Made by a program: the position numbers and the translations under genes. Positions 1-6,030 of a stretch of DNA of 48,403 nucleotides are shown one piece after another; position 1 is the stretch's first letter; the number at the start of each line of letters is the position of its first letter. The stretch is from Anaerolineae bacterium (GTDB lineage: Bacteria > Chloroflexota > Anaerolineae > JAADDB01), in NCBI GenBank assembly GCA_015486845.1, contig WFQU01000178.1, forward strand, positions 1-48,403, given 5' to 3'. The notes beneath the pieces were generated by a model. It made no database searches and had not been told where the DNA came from. It worked only from the letters and a program-made list of their open reading frames with translations.

Positions 1-428
1 ATTTTAGGCGCTTAACCAGATTAATCCGGCTCTACAGTTACGCGGTAAATTGCCCGGCAGGCCACATTTTTCGTTTGCGATCTTGGGATATGTGCAAGTG
101 CATTGCCTGTTTGCATCCTTTATGGTGAGCTTTTTGCTACGAGCCCAAGATTTCAAATTTCCGGCATTGAGAAGCAGACGATAACTTGTCTGTTTTCATA
201 CGCAGTAGATGTAATATGAACCTTTCCATGTTGACAATTCGTCATACAATATGGCACAATGTTAGTTGTGTTGTAGCACCGTACCGCGTCAAGCGACGAT
301 GTCTGGCGACATGCACAAAGAAGCAGGAACCAAGACGCGGGACAGTCGGTAGTCAGCATTTCATCGCCCAATGAACGGCAATCGCTGGCAGTGGAAACAT
401 CTTTTCAGTTTCGAAGGGAGGTCGTAAG
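1..428. other. Intergenic region upstream of the first lipoprotein gene
   Basis: No convincing gene is seen in the first 428 bases. The only supported content is a plus-strand promoter at 231-260 and a Shine-Dalgarno GGGAGGT at 416-422 for the gene starting at 429. Short ORFs on both strands here lack ribosome binding sites and recognisable protein features. Confidence 0.5.
231..260 (+). promoter_or_regulatory. Candidate sigma70-type promoter for the LolA-like lipoprotein gene
   Basis: A perfect -35 TTGACA (231-236) is followed after 18 bases by CACAAT (255-260), four of six bases matching the -10 consensus, preceded by TGG as in extended -10 promoters. Transcription would start near 267 and give a leader of about 160 nt. 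This is a sequence match only. Confidence 0.45.
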
Positions 429-1577
429 GTGAAAAACGTTAGACATTGGTTGGTAGGAAGTTTGGTCGTATTGGGCACGTTGCTGCTTTTGAGCGGATGC
501 GGGCCGTTTGGCAAGCCGTCCGTGGATGACATTGTCGCCCACATCCAGCAAGCACAAAAAGCAACCCAGCGCGTGCACGCTGTTATGGACACGACATTTA
601 CTATTCAGGCTGACAACAAGCCGATGACGACGACCATGGTCATGGAAGAGTGGGTCGCCGGCCCCGACAAATTGCGCATGGAATACAAAGACGGGCCCGC
701 CGCCACAAAAGGGATGTTAATGGTGATGAACGGCAACACCATGTGGACGTATTTCCCGAAGACCAACCAGTACATGAAAAGCGACATCTCAGGTTTGAAG
801 GATTTGACCCAGGCGTCAGGCGGGGACATGGCGCTGCAAACCAAGAAAATGGTAACCCAGATGCTGGATACCATGGATTTCAAGTATTTAGGCACGGAGA
901 AAGTCGCGGGCCGCAAAGCGTACAAATTGTTGGCCACACCCAAGCCCGGCAAAAAGCCAGAAGCGGGGCTTCTCGGCGGCAGTGCTACCGTCTGGATCGA
1001 CGCCCAGTATTGGGAAGTCCTGGGCATGGAGAGCAAGATCAAGAACCAGGGCTCTTTCTCTTTCCACTACCGCAGCATCGAGTACAACCCGACATTGCCT
1101 GACAGTCTGTTCACGTTCACGCCGCCGCCCGGTGCCAAAGCCATGACGGAGGAGAACGGCGGGCCGCAGTTCAAGACGATGACATTGGCCGAGGCACGGA
1201 AAGCCGTCGATTTCCCCATCCTGGTGCCCACAAAACTGCCGGACGGGATAAAACTGCAAACGGTGGAAGTAACTACGATGAAGATCATGAACGGTCAAAA
1301 AACGATGACAAACGTGATCTTGATGTACAGCGCAGGCCTAAAAGGGTTGAGCATCAACGAAAGCCGCCTGCCAAAAGGGGCTTCGGTCGACGTGATGAAA
1401 GACATGCCGCCCGGCGTGAAAGCGGAAAAAGTCAAAGTGCACGGCCAAGATGCTGTCCTCATAAACACAGGCATGGGCAATATCATGTTATCCTGGACGG
1501 AAAAGGATGTTCAGATCATCGTCAACAGCCAGATGGACAAGAAGACGTTGTTGCAGATCGCCGAATCGATGCAATAA
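429..1577 (+). CDS. LolA-like outer-layer lipoprotein with C-terminal DUF4367-like domain
   Basis: A 382-residue predicted lipoprotein. Residues 1-24 form a lipoprotein signal peptide with a lipobox ending in LSGC, so the mature protein would start at Cys24 and sit on the outer face of the membrane. Residues about 30-235 have the pattern of LolA/LppX-like lipoprotein carriers or outer-membrane lipoprotein-sorting proteins: alternating beta strands with WxYFPKTNQY and a final YNPTLPDSLFTFTPPPGAK segment. Residues about 245-382 resemble the DUF4367 domain often fused behind it. The start is GTG with GGGAGGT six bases upstream. A terminator-like hairpin follows the stop. The ligand is unknown; a role in carrying lipids or sensing envelope state is an inference from the fold. 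Confidence 0.75.
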   Translation: MKNVRHWLVGSLVVLGTLLLLSGCGPFGKPSVDDIVAHIQQAQKATQRVHAVMDTTFTIQADNKPMTTTMVMEEWVAGPDKLRMEYKDGPAATKGMLMVMNGNTMWTYFPKTNQYMKSDISGLKDLTQASGGDMALQTKKMVTQMLDTMDFKYLGTEKVAGRKAYKLLATPKPGKKPEAGLLGGSATVWIDAQYWEVLGMESKIKNQGSFSFHYRSIEYNPTLPDSLFTFTPPPGAKAMTEENGGPQFKTMTLAEARKAVDFPILVPTKLPDGIKLQTVEVTTMKIMNGQKTMTNVILMYSAGLKGLSINESRLPKGASVDVMKDMPPGVKAEKVKVHGQDAVLINTGMGNIMLSWTEKDVQIIVNSQMDKKTLLQIAESMQ

Positions 1578-1588
1578 AGCATCACAAC

Positions 1589-1655
1589 TATCACATTCTG
1601 GAATCTGGGTAGGGGGGGACACATGCTGAACATGTTGTCCCCTCATCATGTGATA
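1589..1655 (+). terminator. Two-tier hairpin after the lipoprotein gene
   Basis: Outer arms TATCACAT (1589-1596) and ATGTGATA (1648-1655) are perfectly complementary. An inner stem pairs GGGGACACATG (1615-1625) with CATGTTGTCCCC (1631-1642), with one bulge and a five-base loop. It begins 12 bases after the stop codon. No long U-run follows, so termination efficiency is uncertain. Confidence 0.5.
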
Positions 1656-1664
1656 AGAAAGCTG

Positions 1665-1735
1665 ACGCCGAGGCGCTGAGCCGCTAAGAGAAAAAAGCTC
1701 TCTTGCCATGTCTTTGCGCTCCTTCGCATGCCGGG
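1665..1735. repeat. Dispersed repeat family D, copy 1 (ACGC-AAGG-type inverted run)
   Basis: The left half is a run of imperfect 8-9 base units (ACGCCGAGG, CGCTGAGC, CGCTAAG); the right half carries CTTTGCG and CTCCTTCGC, roughly the reverse complement. AAAAAAGCTCTCTT sits between them. Related runs occur at 18362-18400 and 40183-40265, so this is a non-coding dispersed element and not a gene. Confidence 0.5.
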
Positions 1736-1808
1736 CTTTGCTCCACCGCATTGTGAAAAAGCACGCTCCGTGTGCAACTGGGCGTTGCTGCCTGGGGAAA
1801 GGGGAAAC

Positions 1809-2042
1809 ATGGATAAACTGGGGATCAACATCGCACTTCTATCGCTGCAACTTTTCTACCTGCTTTTGTTGGTCATTTGGGTTATATTGCTTTTTAGCGC
1901 CTTGCACCGCCTGCGTGGAACAGAACTTACAGAGTTAGAACGTGGTCTGTGGGTTATTGTGACACTGCTCCTGCCCATTATCGGCGCAGCGACTTTTCTT
2001 TACTTGCATCCAAGAGTCCAAAAGAGTGCCAGGAGCTTCTAG
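1809..2042 (+). CDS. Small two-helix membrane protein, PLDc_N-like
   Basis: A 77-residue protein with two hydrophobic helices (about residues 7-30 and 44-65) separated by a short charged segment RLRGTELTELERGLW. This layout, with the W and P positions of the second helix, resembles the PLDc_N (phospholipase D nuclease N-terminal) family of small membrane proteins, which often occur alone. An in-frame upstream ATG exists at 1728, but the ATG at 1809 is preceded by a purine-rich GGGGAAAGGGGAAAC and starts directly before the helix, so it was preferred. It is flanked by repeat DNA on both sides and appears monocistronic. The specific function is unknown. Confidence 0.6.
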   Translation: MDKLGINIALLSLQLFYLLLLVIWVILLFSALHRLRGTELTELERGLWVIVTLLLPIIGAATFLYLHPRVQKSARSF

Positions 2043-2141
2043 CACAGAACAGCGAACAGAAATAGCCGCCGCGCCTGCTTCAATAGCGACGTAGTGCGCT
2101 TTTCCCCATAAAGGCCGAGCCCCGCGGGCTTGCCAATCACC

Positions 2142-2212
2142 AGAGGAGTCGGCATGGGCCTGCGACCTGCCTGTGCGGGCACGCGCACAGGCGCACCACA
2201 GCGGATGAAAAT
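2142..2212 (-). repeat. Dispersed repeat family C, copy 1
   Basis: On the minus strand this copy begins with ATTTTCATCCGCTGTGGTG, passes through GCGTGCCCGCACAGG and ends with GGCCCATGCCGACTCC. The same order of blocks is found on the plus strand at 4981-5053, and in a version lacking the middle at 17471-17511. It abuts a family A repeat. Confidence 0.6.
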
Positions 2213-2216
2213 TAAG

Positions 2217-2260
2217 ATCAGCGTGCATCAGCGTTAATCTGCGTTCTATTTTCAGAGGAG
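2217..2260 (+). repeat. Dispersed repeat family A, copy 1 (decamer run)
   Basis: Three tandem 10-base units of the form ATC(A/T)GCGTNN are followed by TATTTTCAGAGGAG. Related copies lie at 2415-2463, 2508-2550, 4731-4761 (minus) and 10425-10460. Confidence 0.6.
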
Positions 2261-2320
2261 AGATCCTATCTTAGCCGGGGGTAACTATTCGGCCCAGCGA
2301 CTAAAAGTCACGGCAACATC

Positions 2321-2404
2321 TGCAAAATCGCCCTACGGCGATTAGCATGCAACCTGCGCAGGCAGGTTTCGCAGTTGTAGCAGCGATTTCTAATCGCCGG
2401 ACAA
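2321..2404. repeat. Dispersed palindromic repeat family B, copy 1
   Basis: An 84-base element with nested complementarity. AATCGCC (2326-2332) pairs with GGCGATT (2337-2343) around a four-base loop, and the overlapping CGGCGATTAG (2336-2345) pairs perfectly with CTAATCGCCG (2390-2399). Two mutually exclusive hairpins are therefore possible. The interior carries AACCTGCGCAGGCAGG. A diverged copy lies in the opposite orientation at 48244-48328. Confidence 0.65.
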
Positions 2405-2414
2405 GGCAGACGAC

Positions 2415-2463
2415 GTTGATCTGCGTCCTATTTTATTTTCGGAGGAGGCTATCTTCAGAAGGG
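2415..2463 (+). repeat. Dispersed repeat family A, copy 2
   Basis: Contains ATCTGCGTCCTATTTT and then TTCGGAGGAGG and ATCTTCAGAAGGG. It matches the tail block of copy 1 and runs into a purine-rich, Shine-Dalgarno-like stretch before an ATG at 2472. Confidence 0.5.
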
Positions 2464-2507
2464 AAGTCATCATGCGCCCTCAGTGCCCCACAGTGGATAG
2501 AAATAAG

Positions 2508-2550
2508 ATCTACGTTCACTCGCGTGCATCTACGTTCTATCATTCAGAAG
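2508..2550 (+). repeat. Dispersed repeat family A, copy 3
   Basis: Contains ATCTACGTTC, GCGTGC, ATCTACGTTC and TATCATTCAGAAG, a diverged decamer run with the same TAT-TTCAGA tail as copies 1 and 4. Three copies lie within 340 bases of each other here. Confidence 0.45.
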
Positions 2551-2643
2551 AACACGCCATCTCCAAAGGGAAGGCCATGAACAAGAAAACGCCCGGCAGC
2601 ACCCGACACGCCAGGTGCCACCTTCGAGATTGAGGAAATCAAC

Positions 2644-2754
2644 ATGAAATACAAATTCATCATGAGCACAGGATTGTTCTCTGTTTTCATCGTGATCGCG
2701 TTGTCGATAGCCGGCTGCACACCCGCAGTCCAACATCCGTTCCATACCTGGTAA
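2644..2754 (+). CDS. Very short lipoprotein-like ORF (36 residues)
   Basis: ATG at 2644 is preceded by GAGGAA with a six-base spacer, a good ribosome binding site. The 36-residue product begins MKYK, has a hydrophobic stretch to residue 24 and a lipobox-like LSIAGC with Cys at 25, then only 11 more residues before TAA. It could be an entericidin-like mini-lipoprotein, or the surviving front end of a lipoprotein gene truncated when repeats rearranged this region. A hairpin lies 20 bases downstream. No homologue is recognised; a real signal peptide seems likely, function is not assigned. Confidence 0.4.
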   Translation: MKYKFIMSTGLFSVFIVIALSIAGCTPAVQHPFHTW

Positions 2755-2773
2755 CTGGGCACATGATAAGGAC

Positions 2774-2806
2774 GTTGCCCTCTCCGGATTCGGAGGGAGG
2801 GCCAAC
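2774..2806. terminator. Hairpin between convergent genes
   Basis: GTTGCCCTCTCCG pairs with CGGAGGGAGGGCCAAC with small bulges and an ATT-type loop, giving a GC-rich stem. It lies between the plus-strand mini-lipoprotein and the minus-strand PrsW gene that stops at 2855, so it may serve both. Confidence 0.5.
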
Positions 2807-2854
2807 GCGGAGTGGAACTTGGAAGAAAATCGCCAAAGAGTCCTGGCCGCGCCA

Positions 2855-3844
2855 TTAGCTAAATGCTCGGATATTCTCCTGCAGCTTGCGCAAATGCCGC
2901 CGGGTTCGCTCTAGTTTGTGCTGCAAATGGGGCACTTCATCCGGGCGGCGCTGCATGCGGTCTTTGGTGAAAGCCACTTCGGCGGATTCATCATAGAAAT
3001 GCCGGTAAAGCCGACGCAGCGCGCGCGGGCGGCGATTCTGGCGAGCCAGGCGGGGTGCAAAGCGAATTGCCTCCTGATAAAAGGTGCTATCCAGACTCAC
3101 GCCAACTTCCGTGGCCAATTGCCCTGTAATAATCCTGCGTTCCCGCCGCCACATCAAGCCGATTAACAAAAACAAGAAAACAATTCCAACGTAATCCCCC
3201 GCTATAGCATAAAACAAATAAACGGCATGTGCGCCGGCCGACATTGCCGAGAAATTATGAAAACTGTGCACACCCATTGCCACCAACAAACCAATCAGTG
3301 CGACACTCCAGCGTGCCGCCCAGTGCCGAAAACGCCATCCCAAAACCAGACCCAACCCAGTGAAACTGGTGAAAAAGGCGTGGTTCAAGCCAAACACGAA
3401 CTGCCGCAAAAGTACCAAAAGAAACCATTGCCCCCAGCCCCCCTTCTGGATTGCGGAGACCAGGTATAGAAAATTCTCGCTGGCTGCAAAACCAAAACCT
3501 ACCAATGCGCCATAAACGATGCCATCCAGCAGCGTATCCATTTCCTGGCAAGGGCACAAAAACAGGAGCAGCAGCGCCAAACCTTTGACGATCTCTTCCA
3601 CTAAAGGCGCCAAGACGTCCGATTGCAACAACAAATGACACCCACCCCACCCCGCGTGCGCACACAATGCCACAGCGCCGCTTTCAAAAAGCAAAGCCAG
3701 CCCGGCCGCTGGCACTAATCCCCAAAGGAAGAGTACCCACCAGGAAAGCAACGGTTCGTGTTCGTATCGGTCTACGCGCCAAAGTATGGCCAAATACACG
3801 GCTGTCGCTATGAAAACCACTAAAAAAGACAAAATGACGCTCAC
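2855..3844 (-). CDS. PrsW-family intramembrane metalloprotease
   Basis: About 329 residues, with seven to eight membrane helices in the first 225 residues and a basic cytosolic tail of about 100. The hallmark motifs of the PrsW/CPBP-like protease group are visible: EEIVK at residues 83-87, DGIVYG at 107-112, ASEN at 121-124, NHAFFTS at 154-160 and HSFHN at 193-197. The Glu and His residues would bind the catalytic metal. In Bacillus, PrsW cuts an anti-sigma factor; no sigma/anti-sigma pair is present here, so the substrate is unknown. GTG at 3844 with GGAG upstream starts just before the first helix; an in-frame ATG at 3928 would add 28 non-hydrophobic, Cys-rich residues with no clear ribosome binding site. 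The tail is rich in Arg and could form a coiled coil. Confidence 0.8.
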   Translation of the reverse strand: MSVILSFLVVFIATAVYLAILWRVDRYEHEPLLSWWVLFLWGLVPAAGLALLFESGAVALCAHAGWGGCHLLLQSDVLAPLVEEIVKGLALLLLFLCPCQEMDTLLDGIVYGALVGFGFAASENFLYLVSAIQKGGWGQWFLLVLLRQFVFGLNHAFFTSFTGLGLVLGWRFRHWAARWSVALIGLLVAMGVHSFHNFSAMSAGAHAVYLFYAIAGDYVGIVFLFLLIGLMWRRERRIITGQLATEVGVSLDSTFYQEAIRFAPRLARQNRRPRALRRLYRHFYDESAEVAFTKDRMQRRPDEVPHLQHKLERTRRHLRKLQENIRAFS

Positions 3845-3937
3845 CAGAGCACAATCTCCGTCACGGATAAGATAACAACACCAAGAAGTACGCCGGGTAC
3901 CCACTATCCGGCCAAAGCGAACCGGCACATTCAGACT

Positions 3938-4630
3938 CTACGAGCGTGGAAGCGACATCCGCCAGAGGCCGCTGCGCTTCACCAGTTTTGCCCAATTCGT
4001 AGCCAGCTTTACCGTTAGCAAACTGCGTTTCCCTGTCGGTTGTGCCTGCCACAAGGCCCGACGGAAACTCTCTGCATCGGCAAAAGGCGGCAAGAGGGTA
4101 ATAGCTTGCCCCAGCTCGGCCAAAGAATGTGCGTCACTGCCGGCAAACATCGCCTTATTGTGCTGTCGCGCCAACGCCAGCGCCGCTGCATTATCCGCAG
4201 CACGCAAACAACGAGCGTTCAACACTTCTAACGCCGTCACGCGATCCAAATAGCGCAGCGTCGCCGCCAGGCCCAGCGCAGACCCATTACGAAAACGATC
4301 TAAAGGATGCGGAATAGCAATTACAGCACCTTGCGCCTCCAGCCGGCACAACGTTTCTTCCGGCGAAAGCCCGCGCGGCACTTCTTCTCGCACAAAATAA
4401 GCAATAAATTCGCCCGCCGGCGTGCGGATCTCCTCCCCGACAATAACAAAATCCGGCGCGTAAGCCTGCGCTCGCAACGCCCCGGCAATGCTGTTGTGGT
4501 CAGTCACCGCGACCCGATCCAACCCCAAAGCCCGACAACGATCCACTAAAGCCTCCGGAGCCATCAAACTATCCGGTGAGTAAAAAGTATGCGTGTGCAA
4601 TTCCACGCGCCACCGCGCTTCCAATCCCAT
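3938..4630 (-). CDS. PHP-domain phosphoesterase
   Basis: About 230 residues covering a complete PHP domain. Metal-binding motifs appear in order: HTHT (H12, H14), TDHNS (D44, H45), GEEI, IPHPLDRFR and GSDAH near residue 193. Stand-alone PHP proteins hydrolyse phosphoester bonds, for example 3',5'-nucleoside bisphosphates or short oligonucleotides, but the substrate cannot be read from the sequence. ATG at 4630 has AAGG five bases upstream and was preferred to the ATG at 4642, which directly follows its only purine run. The gene lies about 90 bases upstream of the PrsW gene on the same strand and may be co-transcribed. Confidence 0.8.
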   Translation of the reverse strand: MGLEARWRVELHTHTFYSPDSLMAPEALVDRCRALGLDRVAVTDHNSIAGALRAQAYAPDFVIVGEEIRTPAGEFIAYFVREEVPRGLSPEETLCRLEAQGAVIAIPHPLDRFRNGSALGLAATLRYLDRVTALEVLNARCLRAADNAAALALARQHNKAMFAGSDAHSLAELGQAITLLPPFADAESFRRALWQAQPTGKRSLLTVKLATNWAKLVKRSGLWRMSLPRS

Positions 4631-4730
4631 TAGACCTTCCATCTTCCGTCATTGCGAGCAAAATCAACGACATTATAAACAGAAAACCAAGCACGGCCAA
4701 ACAGCACGCCTGGCCAAAAGTCTCTAAAAT

Positions 4731-4761
4731 CTCTGAAAATAAAACGCCGATCAACGCTGAT
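4731..4761 (-). repeat. Dispersed repeat family A, copy 4
   Basis: Read on the minus strand it is ATCAGCGTTG, ATCGGCGTTT, TATTTTCAGAG, nearly identical to copy 1 at 2226-2256 with only a few mismatches. Confidence 0.6.
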
Positions 4762-4980
4762 CTCAAATATACACGCCAGCAATACAAAAATTCCTGTTAT
4801 TAAACCCGGTTCATACTATTGGCCACGATCAAGCGCATACCAACGCACAGCGACAACACTAAGTAAGCCCGCGTTGCCAACAGGATGGCGGCGGACAGCA
4901 GCGTGGCGACAGAAGATGGATAGCCCCCCGGTCCCCAATTCTGAGGGTGTGTTGCTCCCCCCAAGGTTGGGGCATAGGGG

Positions 4981-5053
4981 ACATTTTCATCCGCCGTGGT
5001 GTGCCTGTCTGCGTGCCCGCACAGGTAGGCCATAGGCTCATGTTGACTCCCTG
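4981..5053 (+). repeat. Dispersed repeat family C, copy 2
   Basis: Starts with ATTTTCATCCGCCGTGGTG, then GCGTGCCCGCACAGG, and ends GGCTCATGTTGACTCC. It aligns over its whole length with the reverse complement of 2142-2212 apart from substitutions and a two-base insertion. Confidence 0.6.
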
Positions 5054-5141
5054 GCATTTTATGATAACAAAAAACAACAAACATCCAATTATTTCATTAT
5101 ATTGGTATGACCTATTTCGTAAAGAACACACATCATCGAAT

Positions 5142-5170
5142 TTGACATGATGAAAAACTACAGGTATAAT
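5142..5170 (+). promoter_or_regulatory. Full-consensus sigma70 promoter pointing toward the lutC terminator
   Basis: TTGACA (5142-5147), a 17-base spacer, then TATAAT (5165-5170): twelve of twelve consensus bases with the ideal spacing. It faces right, against the only downstream gene (lutC, minus strand), so its product would be a short RNA or a transcript opposing lutC. Confidence 0.7.
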
Positions 5171-5176
5171 ATGGTC

Positions 5177-5273
5177 AGTTCATGAGGGGAAGAACCTTCG
5201 TGGGCAAAAAGGAGTGGGGAAGTTGGCTTTGGGAGCGGGGGACCCTCAGCTGTACTTCTTCACTCCTTTTTGC
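5177..5273 (+). ncRNA. Candidate small RNA ending in a bidirectional terminator
   Basis: Transcription from the promoter at 5142-5170 should begin near 5177 and meet the 20-bp hairpin at 5204-5273, giving an RNA of about 95-100 nt. The loop (5224-5253) can fold further through GCT/AGC and GGG/CCC pairs. An ORF opening at 5182 has no good ribosome binding site and runs through the hairpin, so coding is unlikely. No match to SRP RNA, tmRNA or 6S RNA is recognised. Transcription itself is inferred. Confidence 0.35.
5204..5273. terminator. Bidirectional intrinsic terminator downstream of lutC
   Basis: GCAAAAAGGAGTGGGGAAGT (5204-5223) pairs with ACTTCTTCACTCCTTTTTGC (5254-5273): 20 positions, two of them G-U in the plus-strand RNA. 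Both strands show a GC stem followed by TTTTT, so it can stop transcripts from either side. It begins 17 bases after the lutC stop codon. Confidence 0.75.
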
Positions 5274-5289
5274 TAAAGTCAGCCAAATC

Positions 5290-5985
5290 TCAATCGATAA
5301 TAATAACATGTACTCGGCGCGGGCCATACATCCCCAATGTGAGCACCAGCTCAATACCCGTGGTGCAGCTAGGACCGCTAATCCACACTTGCTGTGCCAC
5401 ATCACCCCCGAAAAAGTAGTCAATTTGATCAGATTGTCGCAACGCCAAGAGCCAAGACTCCAATGTCGCCCAAATATCCATGGCGCGGAGCAAAACGATG
5501 TGCGTTGGAGCTACCAAACTGGCCACGCGAGGGCGTCCAAGCCCACTGCGCAGCACAATTGTGCCCGTCGCGGCAATGCCGGCATCTGCGCCGGTCAACG
5601 AAACAGGGTAATCATTCAGCCAGGAAAGATCCCGGTCTGCAACATCTAAGCCAGATTGGTGGTCGATCCGGGGTACTTTGTAAGCTATTTGTAAGTCAGC
5701 CAATGTCGCCCGCAAACCGCTAATGGGCAACTGTTCTTCCTCCCAACCCATGATTTTCGTCACCTTTTCCTGTCGCAAGAAACTCATTAGAGCTAACCGA
5801 GCCACAACCGGATTCTCCACGACTTCGCAGGTGGCGCCAAGCGCCGCTAAAGCAGTCTGGAAACGAAGCACTAAATTCCCTTCGGCTGCAGCAAACAACG
5901 GCGATGGAGCAGAAAGTTCCGCTTCCGGCAAAACCGTCTCCGCCAATGCTTTTCGCAGCCGCATCAAAATTTCCTCTTTAGACAA
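5290..5985 (-). CDS. lutC: Lactate utilisation protein C (LUD domain)
   Basis: 231 residues of the LutC/YkgG family. The LUD domain is recognised by the central block GADAGIAATGTIVLRSG and by APTHIVLL further on. LutABC oxidises L-lactate to pyruvate through iron-sulfur proteins; LutC is the small subunit without clusters. The first codon is TTG, with GGGG about nine bases upstream, and gives the family-typical N-terminus SKEEILMRLRKAL. An ATG at 5964 with GAGGAAATTTTG before it is an alternative start that would remove seven residues. It follows lutB by 45 bases and is the last gene before a strong terminator. lutA is not seen in this window. Confidence 0.85.
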   Translation of the reverse strand: MSKEEILMRLRKALAETVLPEAELSAPSPLFAAAEGNLVLRFQTALAALGATCEVVENPVVARLALMSFLRQEKVTKIMGWEEEQLPISGLRATLADLQIAYKVPRIDHQSGLDVADRDLSWLNDYPVSLTGADAGIAATGTIVLRSGLGRPRVASLVAPTHIVLLRAMDIWATLESWLLALRQSDQIDYFFGGDVAQQVWISGPSCTTGIELVLTLGMYGPRRVHVIIID

Positions 5986-6030
5986 ACCCTTTTCCCCTTT
6001 CCATAACAGCCGTACCAGCCAAGAAGCACA

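Larger units (their letters stand above)
4643..5141. other. Repeat-rich intergenic region with a possible gene remnant
   Basis: The stretch holds a family A repeat (4731-4761) and a family C repeat (4981-5053). On the minus strand, 4915-4800 encodes about 40 residues with a hydrophobic core (SAAILLATRAYLVLSL) ending in a stop codon. It has no start of its own and could be the tail of a lost membrane-protein gene, but this is weak. Confidence 0.35.

Noticed and set aside
2472-2633. 53-codon plus-strand ORF before the mini-lipoprotein
   Set aside because: It runs through a family A repeat, its product is basic and featureless, and the good ribosome binding site belongs to the ORF at 2644.
4569-4787. 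Hydrophobic minus-strand ORF overlapping the PHP gene start
   Set aside because: It begins inside a family A repeat, lacks a ribosome binding site and overlaps a well-supported gene.
5224-5253. ydaO/c-di-AMP riboswitch-like GAGCGGGGGAC string in the hairpin loop
   Set aside because: Only one short block fits; the rest of the conserved core and a downstream plus-strand gene are missing.
5182-5649. Trp-rich ORF (EWGSWLWE) as a leader peptide
   Set aside because: The Trp codons come from the G-rich hairpin arm and loop, no ribosome binding site precedes the ATG, and no tryptophan gene lies downstream on that strand.
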